Positions 26,745-35,069 of a DNA stretch of 64,000 bases are shown here, in pieces. The DNA is taken from positions 55,001 through 119,000 of the forward strand of contig NZ_FQZU01000008.1 in the NCBI RefSeq assembly GCF_900142135.1. Reading direction: 5' to 3'. How positions within the stretch are numbered: position 1 is the stretch's first letter; the number at the start of each line of letters is the position of its first letter. The DNA comes from Desulfatibacillum alkenivorans DSM 16219. Its GTDB lineage: Bacteria; Desulfobacterota; Desulfobacteria; Desulfobacterales; Desulfatibacillaceae. Both the position numbers and the translations under genes were made by a program. Under the pieces are notes generated by a model. That model did no database searches. It had not been told where the DNA came from and worked only from the letters and a program-made list of their open reading frames with translations.

Positions 26745-28034
26745 ATGGACTTTGAAGCCGTAGCGCCCCTGGCGGCCAACGAAGAAGGCGAAATTTTTGA
26801 ACTGGAAGGCTACGCCGCCGTCGGCGCCTCGGGAAATTACCTGACGCCCCTGGACGGGGAAAAGCTGATCGTCCAGCCTCACGGCAGCGAAACCCTTTTT
26901 CTGCCCGACAGAACTCTGGTCGCCCTGGACCTGGACTCCATGGAATTGGTCGCCCTGGAGGAAAATCCCTACAACCCGGGTGAGCCCATATTTCCCGTGG
27001 CAACCTTCAACTCCCCCGGCTATATCGCCGCGGCTTCCTGCGCATTTATTGAAGAGCCCGGCGCCCAGGCTTTGCCTTTGTTTTCCTACGGCGCCTGCGG
27101 ATGGGACGGCGAGGACATAGTGGTCGCCGCCATGCGCGTGGATCGCTCCCGGCGCCAGGATCTGCGGCTCATGCCTCGCGAAAAGGTGGAAAGCGGGGTC
27201 AAGCGCTTTCAAAAAAAATATCCCCAAAACCGGCTGGCCCGGCATTTGGAGCATTGCGCCCTGGTTTACGGTTGCCCGGCGGCCAAGAATATGTTCATCG
27301 GCCGGGAGGAAGCCCCCCTGCCCACGGCCCAGACCTGCAACGCAAGGTGCCTGGGCTGCCTGTCCCTGCAAAAGGACAGCCCCATCCCCCACAGCCAGGA
27401 CCGGATCAACTTCACGCCCACCTCCGAAGAAATCGCCCAGGTCGCCCTGGAGCACCTTTCCCGGGTGAAAAACGGCGTGGTCAGCTTCGGCCAGGGTTGC
27501 GAAGGCGAGCCCCTATTGGCGGCCAAGGTCATCGCCCCGGCCATCGCCATGATCCGGGAGCAAACCTCCGACGGCACCATCAACCTGAACTCTAACGGCA
27601 GCAGGCCGGATCTTCTGCAGCAATGCCTGGACGCCGGCCTGGACTCCATCCGCGTGAGCATGAACAGCGTGCGCCCGGAATGCTACGAGGCTTATTTCCG
27701 CCCCTCCTACGAGTTCAAGGACGTCTTGAAAAGCATCGACATGGCGGGGTTTCGCGGCAAGTGGGTGTCCATCAACTATTTGAACATGCCGGGTTTCACC
27801 GATTCCCCGGAGGAGTCCGAATCTTTCCTCAAGTTTCTCAAGGATCATCCCGTAAACATGATCCAGTGGCGGAACATGAATTTCAACCCCCGCCAGTATT
27901 GCGACGCCATGTCCCAGGCCGCCGAGTGCGGCGCGCCCATCGGCGTGGATGTCATGCTGGATCAAATTTCCCGGCAGCGCCCCAACGTCCGCTTCGGCTA
28001 CTTCAACCCGCCCAAGGAAAGTTTTAATAAATAA
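26745..28034 (+). CDS. Radical SAM domain protein
   Basis: About 429 residues. The radical SAM cluster motif is CNARCLGC (C-x3-C-x2-C) after an N-terminal domain of about 195 residues that is strand-rich and of unknown role; the barrel continues with SFGQGCEGEPLL, NLNSNGSRPDLL and SIRVSMNS, typical of class proteins related to pyruvate formate-lyase activase and MoaA-type barrels. The ATG at 26745 is preferred because AAGAAGGG sits 9 bases upstream; an ATG at 26736 is too close to that site and a TTG at 26670 has none. No SPASM-like cysteine cluster is seen. The product is unknown. It is divergent from exbD. Confidence 0.82.
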   Translation: MDFEAVAPLAANEEGEIFELEGYAAVGASGNYLTPLDGEKLIVQPHGSETLFLPDRTLVALDLDSMELVALEENPYNPGEPIFPVATFNSPGYIAAASCAFIEEPGAQALPLFSYGACGWDGEDIVVAAMRVDRSRRQDLRLMPREKVESGVKRFQKKYPQNRLARHLEHCALVYGCPAAKNMFIGREEAPLPTAQTCNARCLGCLSLQKDSPIPHSQDRINFTPTSEEIAQVALEHLSRVKNGVVSFGQGCEGEPLLAAKVIAPAIAMIREQTSDGTINLNSNGSRPDLLQQCLDAGLDSIRVSMNSVRPECYEAYFRPSYEFKDVLKSIDMAGFRGKWVSINYLNMPGFTDSPEESESFLKFLKDHPVNMIQWRNMNFNPRQYCDAMSQAAECGAPIGVDVMLDQISRQRPNVRFGYFNPPKESFNK

Positions 28035-28245
28035 TACAGTGCGACTGGGATTCTTAGGGTTGCATTCGCGAAGTAATTCCGCTATTGAAAGATAGTTTAT
28101 GCAAAAATTCAACAATCAATTTTTAGGACAATCAGTATCCTGACGGCAATTTCTCTTGCCGGGGTGAAATCATAATATCTCACAGACAGGAGCGGACCGC
28201 CAAATCCAGGCGGCTTGCGCATATTCAGTGAAAAAGGAGGCTGCG

Positions 28246-28920
28246 ATGGCTGGCTTTTTTGGAAAAGTTTCCGCCATGATAAAAGGAAAAACCGATAGGG
28301 CGGTTGATAAAATGATGAGCCCGGAAGACCAGATCAGGTTGTTTGTGGAGGAAACCAACAAGCAAATATCCACGCTGCAAAAAGCGGTCGCCGCCGCCAT
28401 GGCGGATGAAAAGCGCCTTAAAATGCAGTTGGACGATTTAATCGCCAAAGCGGACTCCTGGGAAAAGAAAGCCATGCTGGCCCTGGAAAACGGCGACGAA
28501 TTCCTGGCCAAGGAAGCTCTGCTGAAAAAAGAAGAATTTACGGACAGCGCTAGGGAAGTCCTTAAAGATTGGGAAACCCAGCGGGACGCTACGGTGAAGC
28601 TGAAGCAATCCCTGGGCAAGGCGAAAAAACAGGTGGAAGACTCCAAAAGAAAGTACAATCTGCTGGCGGCTCAATATAAGGCTGCGGAGGCCAAGAAAAG
28701 CGTGGCGGACCGCATGGGCTCGACCGACGCAAGCTCCCCCTTGGCGGCCATGGAGGCTTTGAACGAAAAGGTGTTGGCCATGGAAGCGGATGCGGAAGCT
28801 GCTGTGGAGTTGATGGGCGATCCTTCCTCCGACGCTTTGGAAGCCAAGTTCGCCGCCATGGAGCGCGACAAAAAAGGCGACGACGCCCTGGCCGCCCTGA
28901 AAGCCAAGATGGGACATTAA
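28246..28920 (+). CDS. pspA: Phage shock protein A (PspA/IM30 family)
   Basis: A 224-residue, almost wholly helical coiled-coil protein that binds stressed membranes and can regulate the Psp response. The N-terminal amphipathic helix (GFFGKVSAMIKGKTDRAVDKM) and long heptad-rich body fit the family. The ATG at 28246 is chosen over a GTG at 28228 because AAGGAGG lies 6 bases before it. Other psp genes (pspBC, pspF) are absent. It converges on the kinase genes, with a terminator between. A sigma-54 promoter was looked for upstream and not found. Confidence 0.9.
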   Translation: MAGFFGKVSAMIKGKTDRAVDKMMSPEDQIRLFVEETNKQISTLQKAVAAAMADEKRLKMQLDDLIAKADSWEKKAMLALENGDEFLAKEALLKKEEFTDSAREVLKDWETQRDATVKLKQSLGKAKKQVEDSKRKYNLLAAQYKAAEAKKSVADRMGSTDASSPLAAMEALNEKVLAMEADAEAAVELMGDPSSDALEAKFAAMERDKKGDDALAALKAKMGH

Positions 28921-28975
28921 GGCCGGTCGTCAAAAAACGCGCGGAAGCGCGGAAGTAATATCCCGAATTATCAAG

Positions 28976-29003
28976 GCCCCGGAAATCCATCCGGGGCTTT
29001 TTT
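28976..29003 (+). terminator. Intrinsic terminator after pspA
   Basis: Perfect 8-base stem GCCCCGGA/TCCGGGGC with a six-base loop followed by six T residues, 55 bases after the pspA stop codon. Confidence 0.9.
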
Positions 29004-29004
29004 G

Positions 29005-30903
29005 TCAGTGAAAATCTCCGTCAATGACCAGGGCGTTGTTCATTTTTTCCACCAACGCATTGATCATGCCTTCCTCCGATGCGTCCATCAGGGAATCTTC
29101 ATAGCGTTGCAAGGCTCCGTTGGCCTGAGTCACGGACGTAAACAGGTTGTGATACTTGTCTTCCATCTCCCGGTACATCGTGATTTGAGACAGGCATTCC
29201 GCCTTGGCCTTGATCAGCTTATCGGTTGTTTCCACGTTTTTTGCCATTTCAATTTGCGTGGTAAGCCGAAACTCCCTTTCCTTAAGCTCCGCAATGGATG
29301 TGGAGCTTAGGGCCTGCATATACTCCTCCGCGGTTTTAAGGCTGTCCAGGGCGAGGCCCATGACCCGGTCGAGCGCCTCGGCTTCAAGCTCTCCGCTGGT
29401 CATCCGGGAAATCTTTTTGTGAATCCTGAAATATTTGGAGAACAGGTTTCCCATGGCGCTTCGGAACCTGGGCGTGGACAGCCCTTTGATTCCTTCGGCG
29501 TACTCCAATGCCTTGGGCGGCGGAGGCTGCCCGGCGTCCTGGATGCTGATGTTTATCAGCGGCCGGGTTTTGCGCAGGTACATTGCAAAGGCGGCCGCTT
29601 CCAGCACAAGCAAAACCAGGCCTGCAGTCAGCAAGGCGTTGGCTTTGGCTCCGGAGAACATAATCAGGATCAGAGGCAAAACAAATGCTATGGCTGCGTA
29701 ATAATCCGGCAACTTAAAGGCTTGAGACAGACGGTTGGAGACCAGGCTGCGGCAGGGAAACAGCGACAAGTCCGCCGCCAGCCTTTCCGCCGTCTCTTTG
29801 CTGACGCTTTTGGCAACCAGCACCGGAGGCTTTTCCAGGCTTTTTTCCACCTCTTTAGCCGAAACCTTCCTATGCGTTTTTTCCAGAAACTTCGCCAGCC
29901 CTTTGTGCTCCCCGCATTCCTGGATGATCAGGGAGTACTCGCCAGGCGTCAATTTGACTTCGGCGAAAGCCCCGCATTGGCAGCAAAAAGGCGTATGAGC
30001 GAACAACTTGGCTCGGCAATTGCTGCAAAGCGCCGGTTCAGCCTGCCTTTGCAAATGGGCGGCCGCCATTTTGCTTTTGTTGATGTCGCTTTGGAGTTCA
30101 ATAATGGACTGATACCGTTCCGCCGGGTCCGGCTCCAGGCATTTGGCGATGATGGAATCGATCCAGTCAGGCAGGTCCGGCCTCATTTCGCTTACGGGCG
30201 CTCTGTCCGCTGTTTGATGCAATTTAAACAAGGCGTTCAGCGTTTTGGCCTGGAACAGGGATTTGCCGGACAGAAACTCGTGCATAACCAGGCCTACGGC
30301 GTAGATGTCGATTCTGGGGTCGAACGACGTTCCCTTGCGGAAGATTTCAGGCGCCATGTATTCCGGAGTGCCCAGGGAGGCGCCGGTTTTAGTCAGGTCG
30401 CTCATGGTGTTCATTTTAGCGATGCCGAAATCCAGCAGCTTGACATGGTGCTCCCCATCGATAGCTATGTTTTGAGGCTTGACGTCCCGGTGCACAACGC
30501 CTTTATCGTGGCAAGCGGCCAGGGCGTCCAATAGTTGATCCACAATTTTCAGGAACACGGCCAAAGGCATGGGGCCGCTTTGGCTGATGTATTCCTTCCC
30601 GTCCCGGCCCGGGGCGATCTCCATGCTGATGCATCGCCAGCCATGGGTTTCAAAGGCGTCGTACACCTGGATGATATTAGGATGGTTAATGGGCTGAAGG
30701 ATTTGGACCTCCCTCAGAAAACGTTCCTGGATGGTGGAGTCCAGGTTGAGAAGCGGGTCCATGACCTTAATAGCGACATGGGTGTCGGACCGCATGTCCA
30801 ACGCTTCATAAACGACCGAGCTATGGCCGCTGCCAAGGACTCTTTCTATCCGGTAGCGCTTTTTCAGCACGCTGCCTTTTTTCAAATCATTAAAAGCGCT
30901 CAT
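29005..30903 (-). CDS. Ser/Thr protein kinase with zinc ribbon and membrane region
   Basis: A 632-residue Hanks-type kinase. Seen: glycine loop LGSGHSSVVYEA, lysine in VAIKVMD, catalytic loop VHRDVKPQNIAID, DFGIAK, and APEIF in the activation segment. After the kinase domain (about residues 15-280) comes a zinc ribbon (CSNCRAKLFAHTPFCCQCG), then a cytoplasmic linker, two hydrophobic segments (about residues 405-450) and a helical, probably coiled-coil C-terminus. It overlaps the upstream kinase gene by four bases; the two are paralogues with the same layout. Substrates are unknown; the adjacent zinc-ribbon membrane proteins are candidates. Confidence 0.9.
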   Translation of the reverse strand: MSAFNDLKKGSVLKKRYRIERVLGSGHSSVVYEALDMRSDTHVAIKVMDPLLNLDSTIQERFLREVQILQPINHPNIIQVYDAFETHGWRCISMEIAPGRDGKEYISQSGPMPLAVFLKIVDQLLDALAACHDKGVVHRDVKPQNIAIDGEHHVKLLDFGIAKMNTMSDLTKTGASLGTPEYMAPEIFRKGTSFDPRIDIYAVGLVMHEFLSGKSLFQAKTLNALFKLHQTADRAPVSEMRPDLPDWIDSIIAKCLEPDPAERYQSIIELQSDINKSKMAAAHLQRQAEPALCSNCRAKLFAHTPFCCQCGAFAEVKLTPGEYSLIIQECGEHKGLAKFLEKTHRKVSAKEVEKSLEKPPVLVAKSVSKETAERLAADLSLFPCRSLVSNRLSQAFKLPDYYAAIAFVLPLILIMFSGAKANALLTAGLVLLVLEAAAFAMYLRKTRPLINISIQDAGQPPPPKALEYAEGIKGLSTPRFRSAMGNLFSKYFRIHKKISRMTSGELEAEALDRVMGLALDSLKTAEEYMQALSSTSIAELKEREFRLTTQIEMAKNVETTDKLIKAKAECLSQITMYREMEDKYHNLFTSVTQANGALQRYEDSLMDASEEGMINALVEKMNNALVIDGDFH

Positions 30904-32846
30904 ATCAGGGATGTCACCTCCAGCCTCACTTCAGCCAACGCGCCAAGCTCCTTTTCCAGGGATTTCAGGCCGGATTCATATTCCTCCAGCACGTCCTGCC
31001 CCAATTCCATTTTCAAAACCAGGGTTTGGGAGCATAAGCGATTCAGGGTAAAGCGCAACTCGTTAAACCGGGCCATGAGAGAATCGCGCTTTTCCTGCAA
31101 ATCCTGATACTGCACCAACAGGTCCATATAGAACATGTCGCCCTTCAAGGCCTTGTCCGTCAGGCGCTCGGCGTCCAGTCCGTGCCAGTCAATTTGCGTG
31201 AGCACGTCGTCGACCTCGCTGGCCAGGTTTGCTACGCGGGCGCAGATAAGAATCAACTCCTTCATCTTTTCCATTTCCAGGCCCTGGCCCGGAACGTCGC
31301 CGGCGTTTTCCTTAAGCAGAAGGATCTGCTCAATGCTTTGGGCCAGCGACAATCGCATTTCATCGGTTCTGGGTTTTTGCAGGGCGCCGGATACATTGCG
31401 CAGCCATTTGACGTCCTGGAAAAAATCTTTCGAAAAGATGTCCTTATGCTTGAGAATGGGCTCCAGGCTGGATCGGACGATAATGGAGGCTGATATGGCG
31501 AACACTAATACCCCGGCGGCCACCGCCACAATAAGCGGCAGTATAAATTGCAGGGAGGTAGCCCGTGTGGTGACTTCAAAAATGAGAAGGACGAAATAAC
31601 GCAGGAATAAGATCAGGTAAAGAATGGGAAGCAAAAAAGTCGACAGCCGGAGCGCTTCCGCGGTTGAGTCTTTGACTCCCGATATTTCGTGCACTTGCAG
31701 AAAGATGTTTTTACGCTCCGCCTTTTTTTGAACCAGCTCCGCAAACATTTTGTCCACGCCCGTAAGCAGGACTTTTCGGTGGGCGGGAATTTTTTTTAGG
31801 TCCAGGTCAAAGGTTTCATTGATAAAGGACAGCAATTCCCTTTTTTCGGATTTAGGTATCCGGAAGTTCCGATGGTCCACATTGCGAACCAGCCGAAACC
31901 TTCCGTCCCGCGAGGCTTGGGAAAAGCCGAACCCGCAAAAAACACAAAAAGGCAGGTTCTTGATGGTTTCTTCGCCGCAATGGATGCAGGGCGTTTTTTT
32001 TAAACTCGGCAGGGCGTTGGCGGCTACGCTCCGGTTTTTGCAATCCAGCAGAAACTCCTCCACGCACTGGTATCTGTTGACCGGATTTTTTTCCAGCAGC
32101 TTGCTTACGGCCTCTTTCAGCCAGGCCGGCGTTTGCGGATTATACTCCTGAAGATTGGGAACCGGAGTCCTAAGATGGGTGGTGAACAGCTCGGCGATGG
32201 AGTCGCCCTGGAAGGGGGGGCGGCCCGCAATCATTTCAAAAAGGATGATCCCCAGGCTGTACAGGTCGGTCCTGGGGTCCGAGGACGATCCTGCGAACAG
32301 CTCCGGCGCCATATACTCCGGGGTGCCCAGGGAAACCCCGGTTTTGGTCAGGTCGCTCACGGCCGTCACCTTGGCGATGCCAAAGTCCAAAATCCGCACC
32401 CGGCCTTCCTTGGTGAGGAAAATGTTCTGGGGCTTCAGGTCCCGGTGGATGACGCTGCTCTTGTGGCACGCCTGGAGGATTCCGGCGATTTTCGTCCCGA
32501 TTTTAGCGGCAAGGCTTAGGGACAATCTTCCCTGGCTGTGGAGATACTGCTTCAGGGTCATGCCCCGCAGCAGCTCCATTTCCATGCAAACCCGCCCTTT
32601 CAGGCGCATCATGTTGTAAACCGGGACCATGCCGGGATGCTTCACCAGCCGGGCTATTTGAATCTCCCGCTTGAATTGCTCCAGGTTGGCGGCGTCCCGG
32701 GCCAGGCTGGGATGCAAAATTTTAACAGCAACGTCCCTGCCGGTTTTTAGGTTGCGAGCCGCATACACGTTGGCTGTCGCCCCCGAGCCCAGCAGTCTGG
32801 GGTTGAGGTAGCGTCCGCTTTGGGACAGTGCTTGAATATCGTCCAT
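30900..32846 (-). CDS. Ser/Thr protein kinase with zinc ribbon and membrane region
   Basis: A 648-residue Hanks-type kinase, paralogue of the one immediately downstream. Motifs: LGSGATANVYAA, VAVKILHP, IHRDLKPQNIFL, DFGIAKV and APELF. A zinc ribbon (CIHCGEETIKNLPFCVFCG) follows near residue 290, then a linker, two hydrophobic segments (around residues 395-450, including LPILYLILFLRYFVLLIF) and a long helical C-terminus. The domain order kinase, zinc ribbon, membrane hairpin, coiled coil is shared by both kinases and is unlike PknB, which carries extracellular PASTA repeats. It lies 28 bases downstream of the 685-residue zinc-ribbon membrane protein gene. Confidence 0.9.
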   Translation of the reverse strand: MDDIQALSQSGRYLNPRLLGSGATANVYAARNLKTGRDVAVKILHPSLARDAANLEQFKREIQIARLVKHPGMVPVYNMMRLKGRVCMEMELLRGMTLKQYLHSQGRLSLSLAAKIGTKIAGILQACHKSSVIHRDLKPQNIFLTKEGRVRILDFGIAKVTAVSDLTKTGVSLGTPEYMAPELFAGSSSDPRTDLYSLGIILFEMIAGRPPFQGDSIAELFTTHLRTPVPNLQEYNPQTPAWLKEAVSKLLEKNPVNRYQCVEEFLLDCKNRSVAANALPSLKKTPCIHCGEETIKNLPFCVFCGFGFSQASRDGRFRLVRNVDHRNFRIPKSEKRELLSFINETFDLDLKKIPAHRKVLLTGVDKMFAELVQKKAERKNIFLQVHEISGVKDSTAEALRLSTFLLPILYLILFLRYFVLLIFEVTTRATSLQFILPLIVAVAAGVLVFAISASIIVRSSLEPILKHKDIFSKDFFQDVKWLRNVSGALQKPRTDEMRLSLAQSIEQILLLKENAGDVPGQGLEMEKMKELILICARVANLASEVDDVLTQIDWHGLDAERLTDKALKGDMFYMDLLVQYQDLQEKRDSLMARFNELRFTLNRLCSQTLVLKMELGQDVLEEYESGLKSLEKELGALAEVRLEVTSLI

Positions 32847-32874
32847 AAAACCTGACTTGCTGCGGTTTAAAGGA

Positions 32875-34932
32875 TTATCTGGTCAGCAATGGGTGGTGTT
32901 TTTGATAAACCCTATGTCTCTCTACCATTTTATATGACGCCCTCGCCAAGACGTCCCTTTTTCCAAGCAGATAGTCCGGAAGGTCGCCCCCAACTCTATA
33001 ATAACGGTATATGTGCGTTTCTCGACTATTCTTAAATTCCTTGTGAACTTTGGGAACGAACACAAGTCGAGAGCCGACATATTCCTTTGGAGTAAACGAA
33101 GTCTCCTTGAGCACTAAATGAATCCCTGAAAATTTGTCGATGCTTATGGTCGCCGCTTTTTCAAGCACCTTCCTGGACCTTGGATTGTACTCATTGGGGT
33201 CCGAGGCGTAATTCTGGGGGTTGAAAATCTGGTCTTCATGGATGGGCGGCGCCAGGTAGTTCTCTTCCATGTATATTTTCAGGATATCCATTATTGCGTC
33301 TATGTTGGAGTTAAGCTCTTGCATGAATTGCTTGGGGAAACTTTCGGGGATATCGTTTTTGTGCGTAACCATGTACCAAACGATATACGTTTGCTCCGTT
33401 ATAGGGGTTGGTTCTTCCAGGACCATGTCTTCAAACGCTTCTATCACCTTCTTTTTAAGATGAAAAATTTCTTCTACGGAGTACCCGTCCAAAACCCCTT
33501 CCGCCGACATGCTTTGCCTGAGATGCTTGCCCTGCAGCCCGATGAAAAAGCATTCCATTATGGAAGTGTATCCTTCGCGTATTAAGATTGCCTGGCGGGA
33601 ATTTACTCTGTAGTAACTTTGGATGGAAAATAGTTCGTCCAAATGAGCAATCAGCGCATTAGCCTGTTCTGTTGGCGGCGTTGTATACGACATGTCGCTG
33701 GCGTTTTGCATAATCAGGTTCGTCTTTTTTAGCGCGGCATTGTACCTGAAATGCGTGACGACGTCTTCCAGGGGCAAAATTGCCATTACAGTCAGACAAA
33801 CAGCGCCCCAGACATAGTCCCTTTTATAAAAGGGGGCGCCGCCGGCGTCCGGAGTTTTTTCTTTGCCGCTTGATTTATCCGGCATCAAATACATGACGCC
33901 AACGCCGATTAACAGGGGCGGCCCCAGAAGCCAGAACCATTTGGAATAACCTTTCGCCTTGGCCATGAAGAAACAGCCCCTGCAGAAATACGGAGCTGAC
34001 AGGAGATAGGTTAAGTCGAAATCAAAGGCTACTCCCTTTCCGGCATAATAGTTCCAGGCGAATAAGACAGATAATATTATAGCGCCCCTTGTGAATCGTT
34101 TGGCGGCCTCCCGCCGAAATTCCTCGTTTTCCCCCACCTCTTCCCCAAAGGTGGATTTTTCTATTTTGGAGGATTCCGGGACGCCGCTTACGTAGCCCGC
34201 GTCTTGAACTACCGGACCCTCATGCTCCTCAAAGCAATCCGGGCAGTTTTCCCCCGCCTCCAAGACCTTGCCGCACATGGGGCACTTAACGGTTTCGATC
34301 ACCTCCACCAGGGCGCCCGCGCGTTCAAACCGCTCCCGCAATTCCTCGGCCTTTATCCCGTTTAACTGCCCCTGGTGATAGTCGTCCCCTCCTGCAAACG
34401 GGGCGTTCACTTGAAAAACCTCGGCTTTGAACTCTATGGCCAGGTTTTTTTTCACGGCGTCCTGGTCAAATCCCGGCTGGATCTCACCTTTAAAGACCAG
34501 TTTATAGGTCGAGAACTGGTTTAGTTTTTTCGTGGAAAAAGTCGGAGCAGGCCCTTCTTCTTTGGGTGGTTTTGGGTTTGCGGCTGCTTTGGCAGGAGGT
34601 TCGTCGGGCTGGTTCGGGCCGGACTCGAACTCCATTTTCAGATTCATGCATTTTTCGCACTGGCTGTTGGTCTTCTGGATATGGCCGCAATCCGGGCACT
34701 TGAAAGTCTTTACCACCTGGATCTGCGCTCCCGCTTTGTCAAAAACCGCTTTGAACTTTCTGGCCTGGTCCAAAGTCAGGTTTTTTCGGATGTACGGGGC
34801 GCCTCCGTTCATGGAAGTCAGAACCTTGGGCGCTTGTTGCTTGAAAACCGCGGTCAGGACCTTTCGGGCGTTTTCCGGATCTTTGCCGCTCAGGATTTCA
34901 TCCCTGAAAATGATGTTATATTGAGGTTCCAT
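32875..34932 (-). CDS. Membrane protein with duplicated domain plus zinc ribbon
   Basis: A 685-residue protein of unknown function. The N-terminal 250 residues hold two copies of one unit: a domain of about 75 residues of the type Y-x3-F-x-G-x-I ... F-x2-AGA-x-V (also seen at the N-terminus of various proteobacterial membrane proteins) followed by a four-cysteine zinc ribbon (CPDCGHIQKTNSQCEKC, then CPMCGKVLEAGENCPDC). Hydrophobic segments follow near residues 280-390 (GAIILSVLFAWNYYAG, LLGPPLLIGVGVMYLM, WGAVCLTVMAIL), then a soluble C-terminal domain of about 270 residues, probably outside the cytoplasm. It is a paralogue of the gene at 35070-37094 and lies upstream of both kinases. Confidence 0.75.
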   Translation of the reverse strand: MEPQYNIIFRDEILSGKDPENARKVLTAVFKQQAPKVLTSMNGGAPYIRKNLTLDQARKFKAVFDKAGAQIQVVKTFKCPDCGHIQKTNSQCEKCMNLKMEFESGPNQPDEPPAKAAANPKPPKEEGPAPTFSTKKLNQFSTYKLVFKGEIQPGFDQDAVKKNLAIEFKAEVFQVNAPFAGGDDYHQGQLNGIKAEELRERFERAGALVEVIETVKCPMCGKVLEAGENCPDCFEEHEGPVVQDAGYVSGVPESSKIEKSTFGEEVGENEEFRREAAKRFTRGAIILSVLFAWNYYAGKGVAFDFDLTYLLSAPYFCRGCFFMAKAKGYSKWFWLLGPPLLIGVGVMYLMPDKSSGKEKTPDAGGAPFYKRDYVWGAVCLTVMAILPLEDVVTHFRYNAALKKTNLIMQNASDMSYTTPPTEQANALIAHLDELFSIQSYYRVNSRQAILIREGYTSIMECFFIGLQGKHLRQSMSAEGVLDGYSVEEIFHLKKKVIEAFEDMVLEEPTPITEQTYIVWYMVTHKNDIPESFPKQFMQELNSNIDAIMDILKIYMEENYLAPPIHEDQIFNPQNYASDPNEYNPRSRKVLEKAATISIDKFSGIHLVLKETSFTPKEYVGSRLVFVPKVHKEFKNSRETHIYRYYRVGGDLPDYLLGKRDVLARASYKMVERHRVYQKHHPLLTR

Positions 34933-35069
34933 GAACGATATATTTTCTCAAGGTTAACACCGGCCTCAAATGGGAGGCGGACAAATCGGCGCTTGCGGGC
35001 CTCAAAAGGGGGCGCCTGGCCGGCAAAGGAGCGGCGTCTTTGAAAGTTTATGTAAAACGCCCTATATAA

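Noticed and set aside
28035-28245. Sigma-54 promoter upstream of pspA
   Set aside because: No convincing TGGCAC-N5-TTGC element was found.
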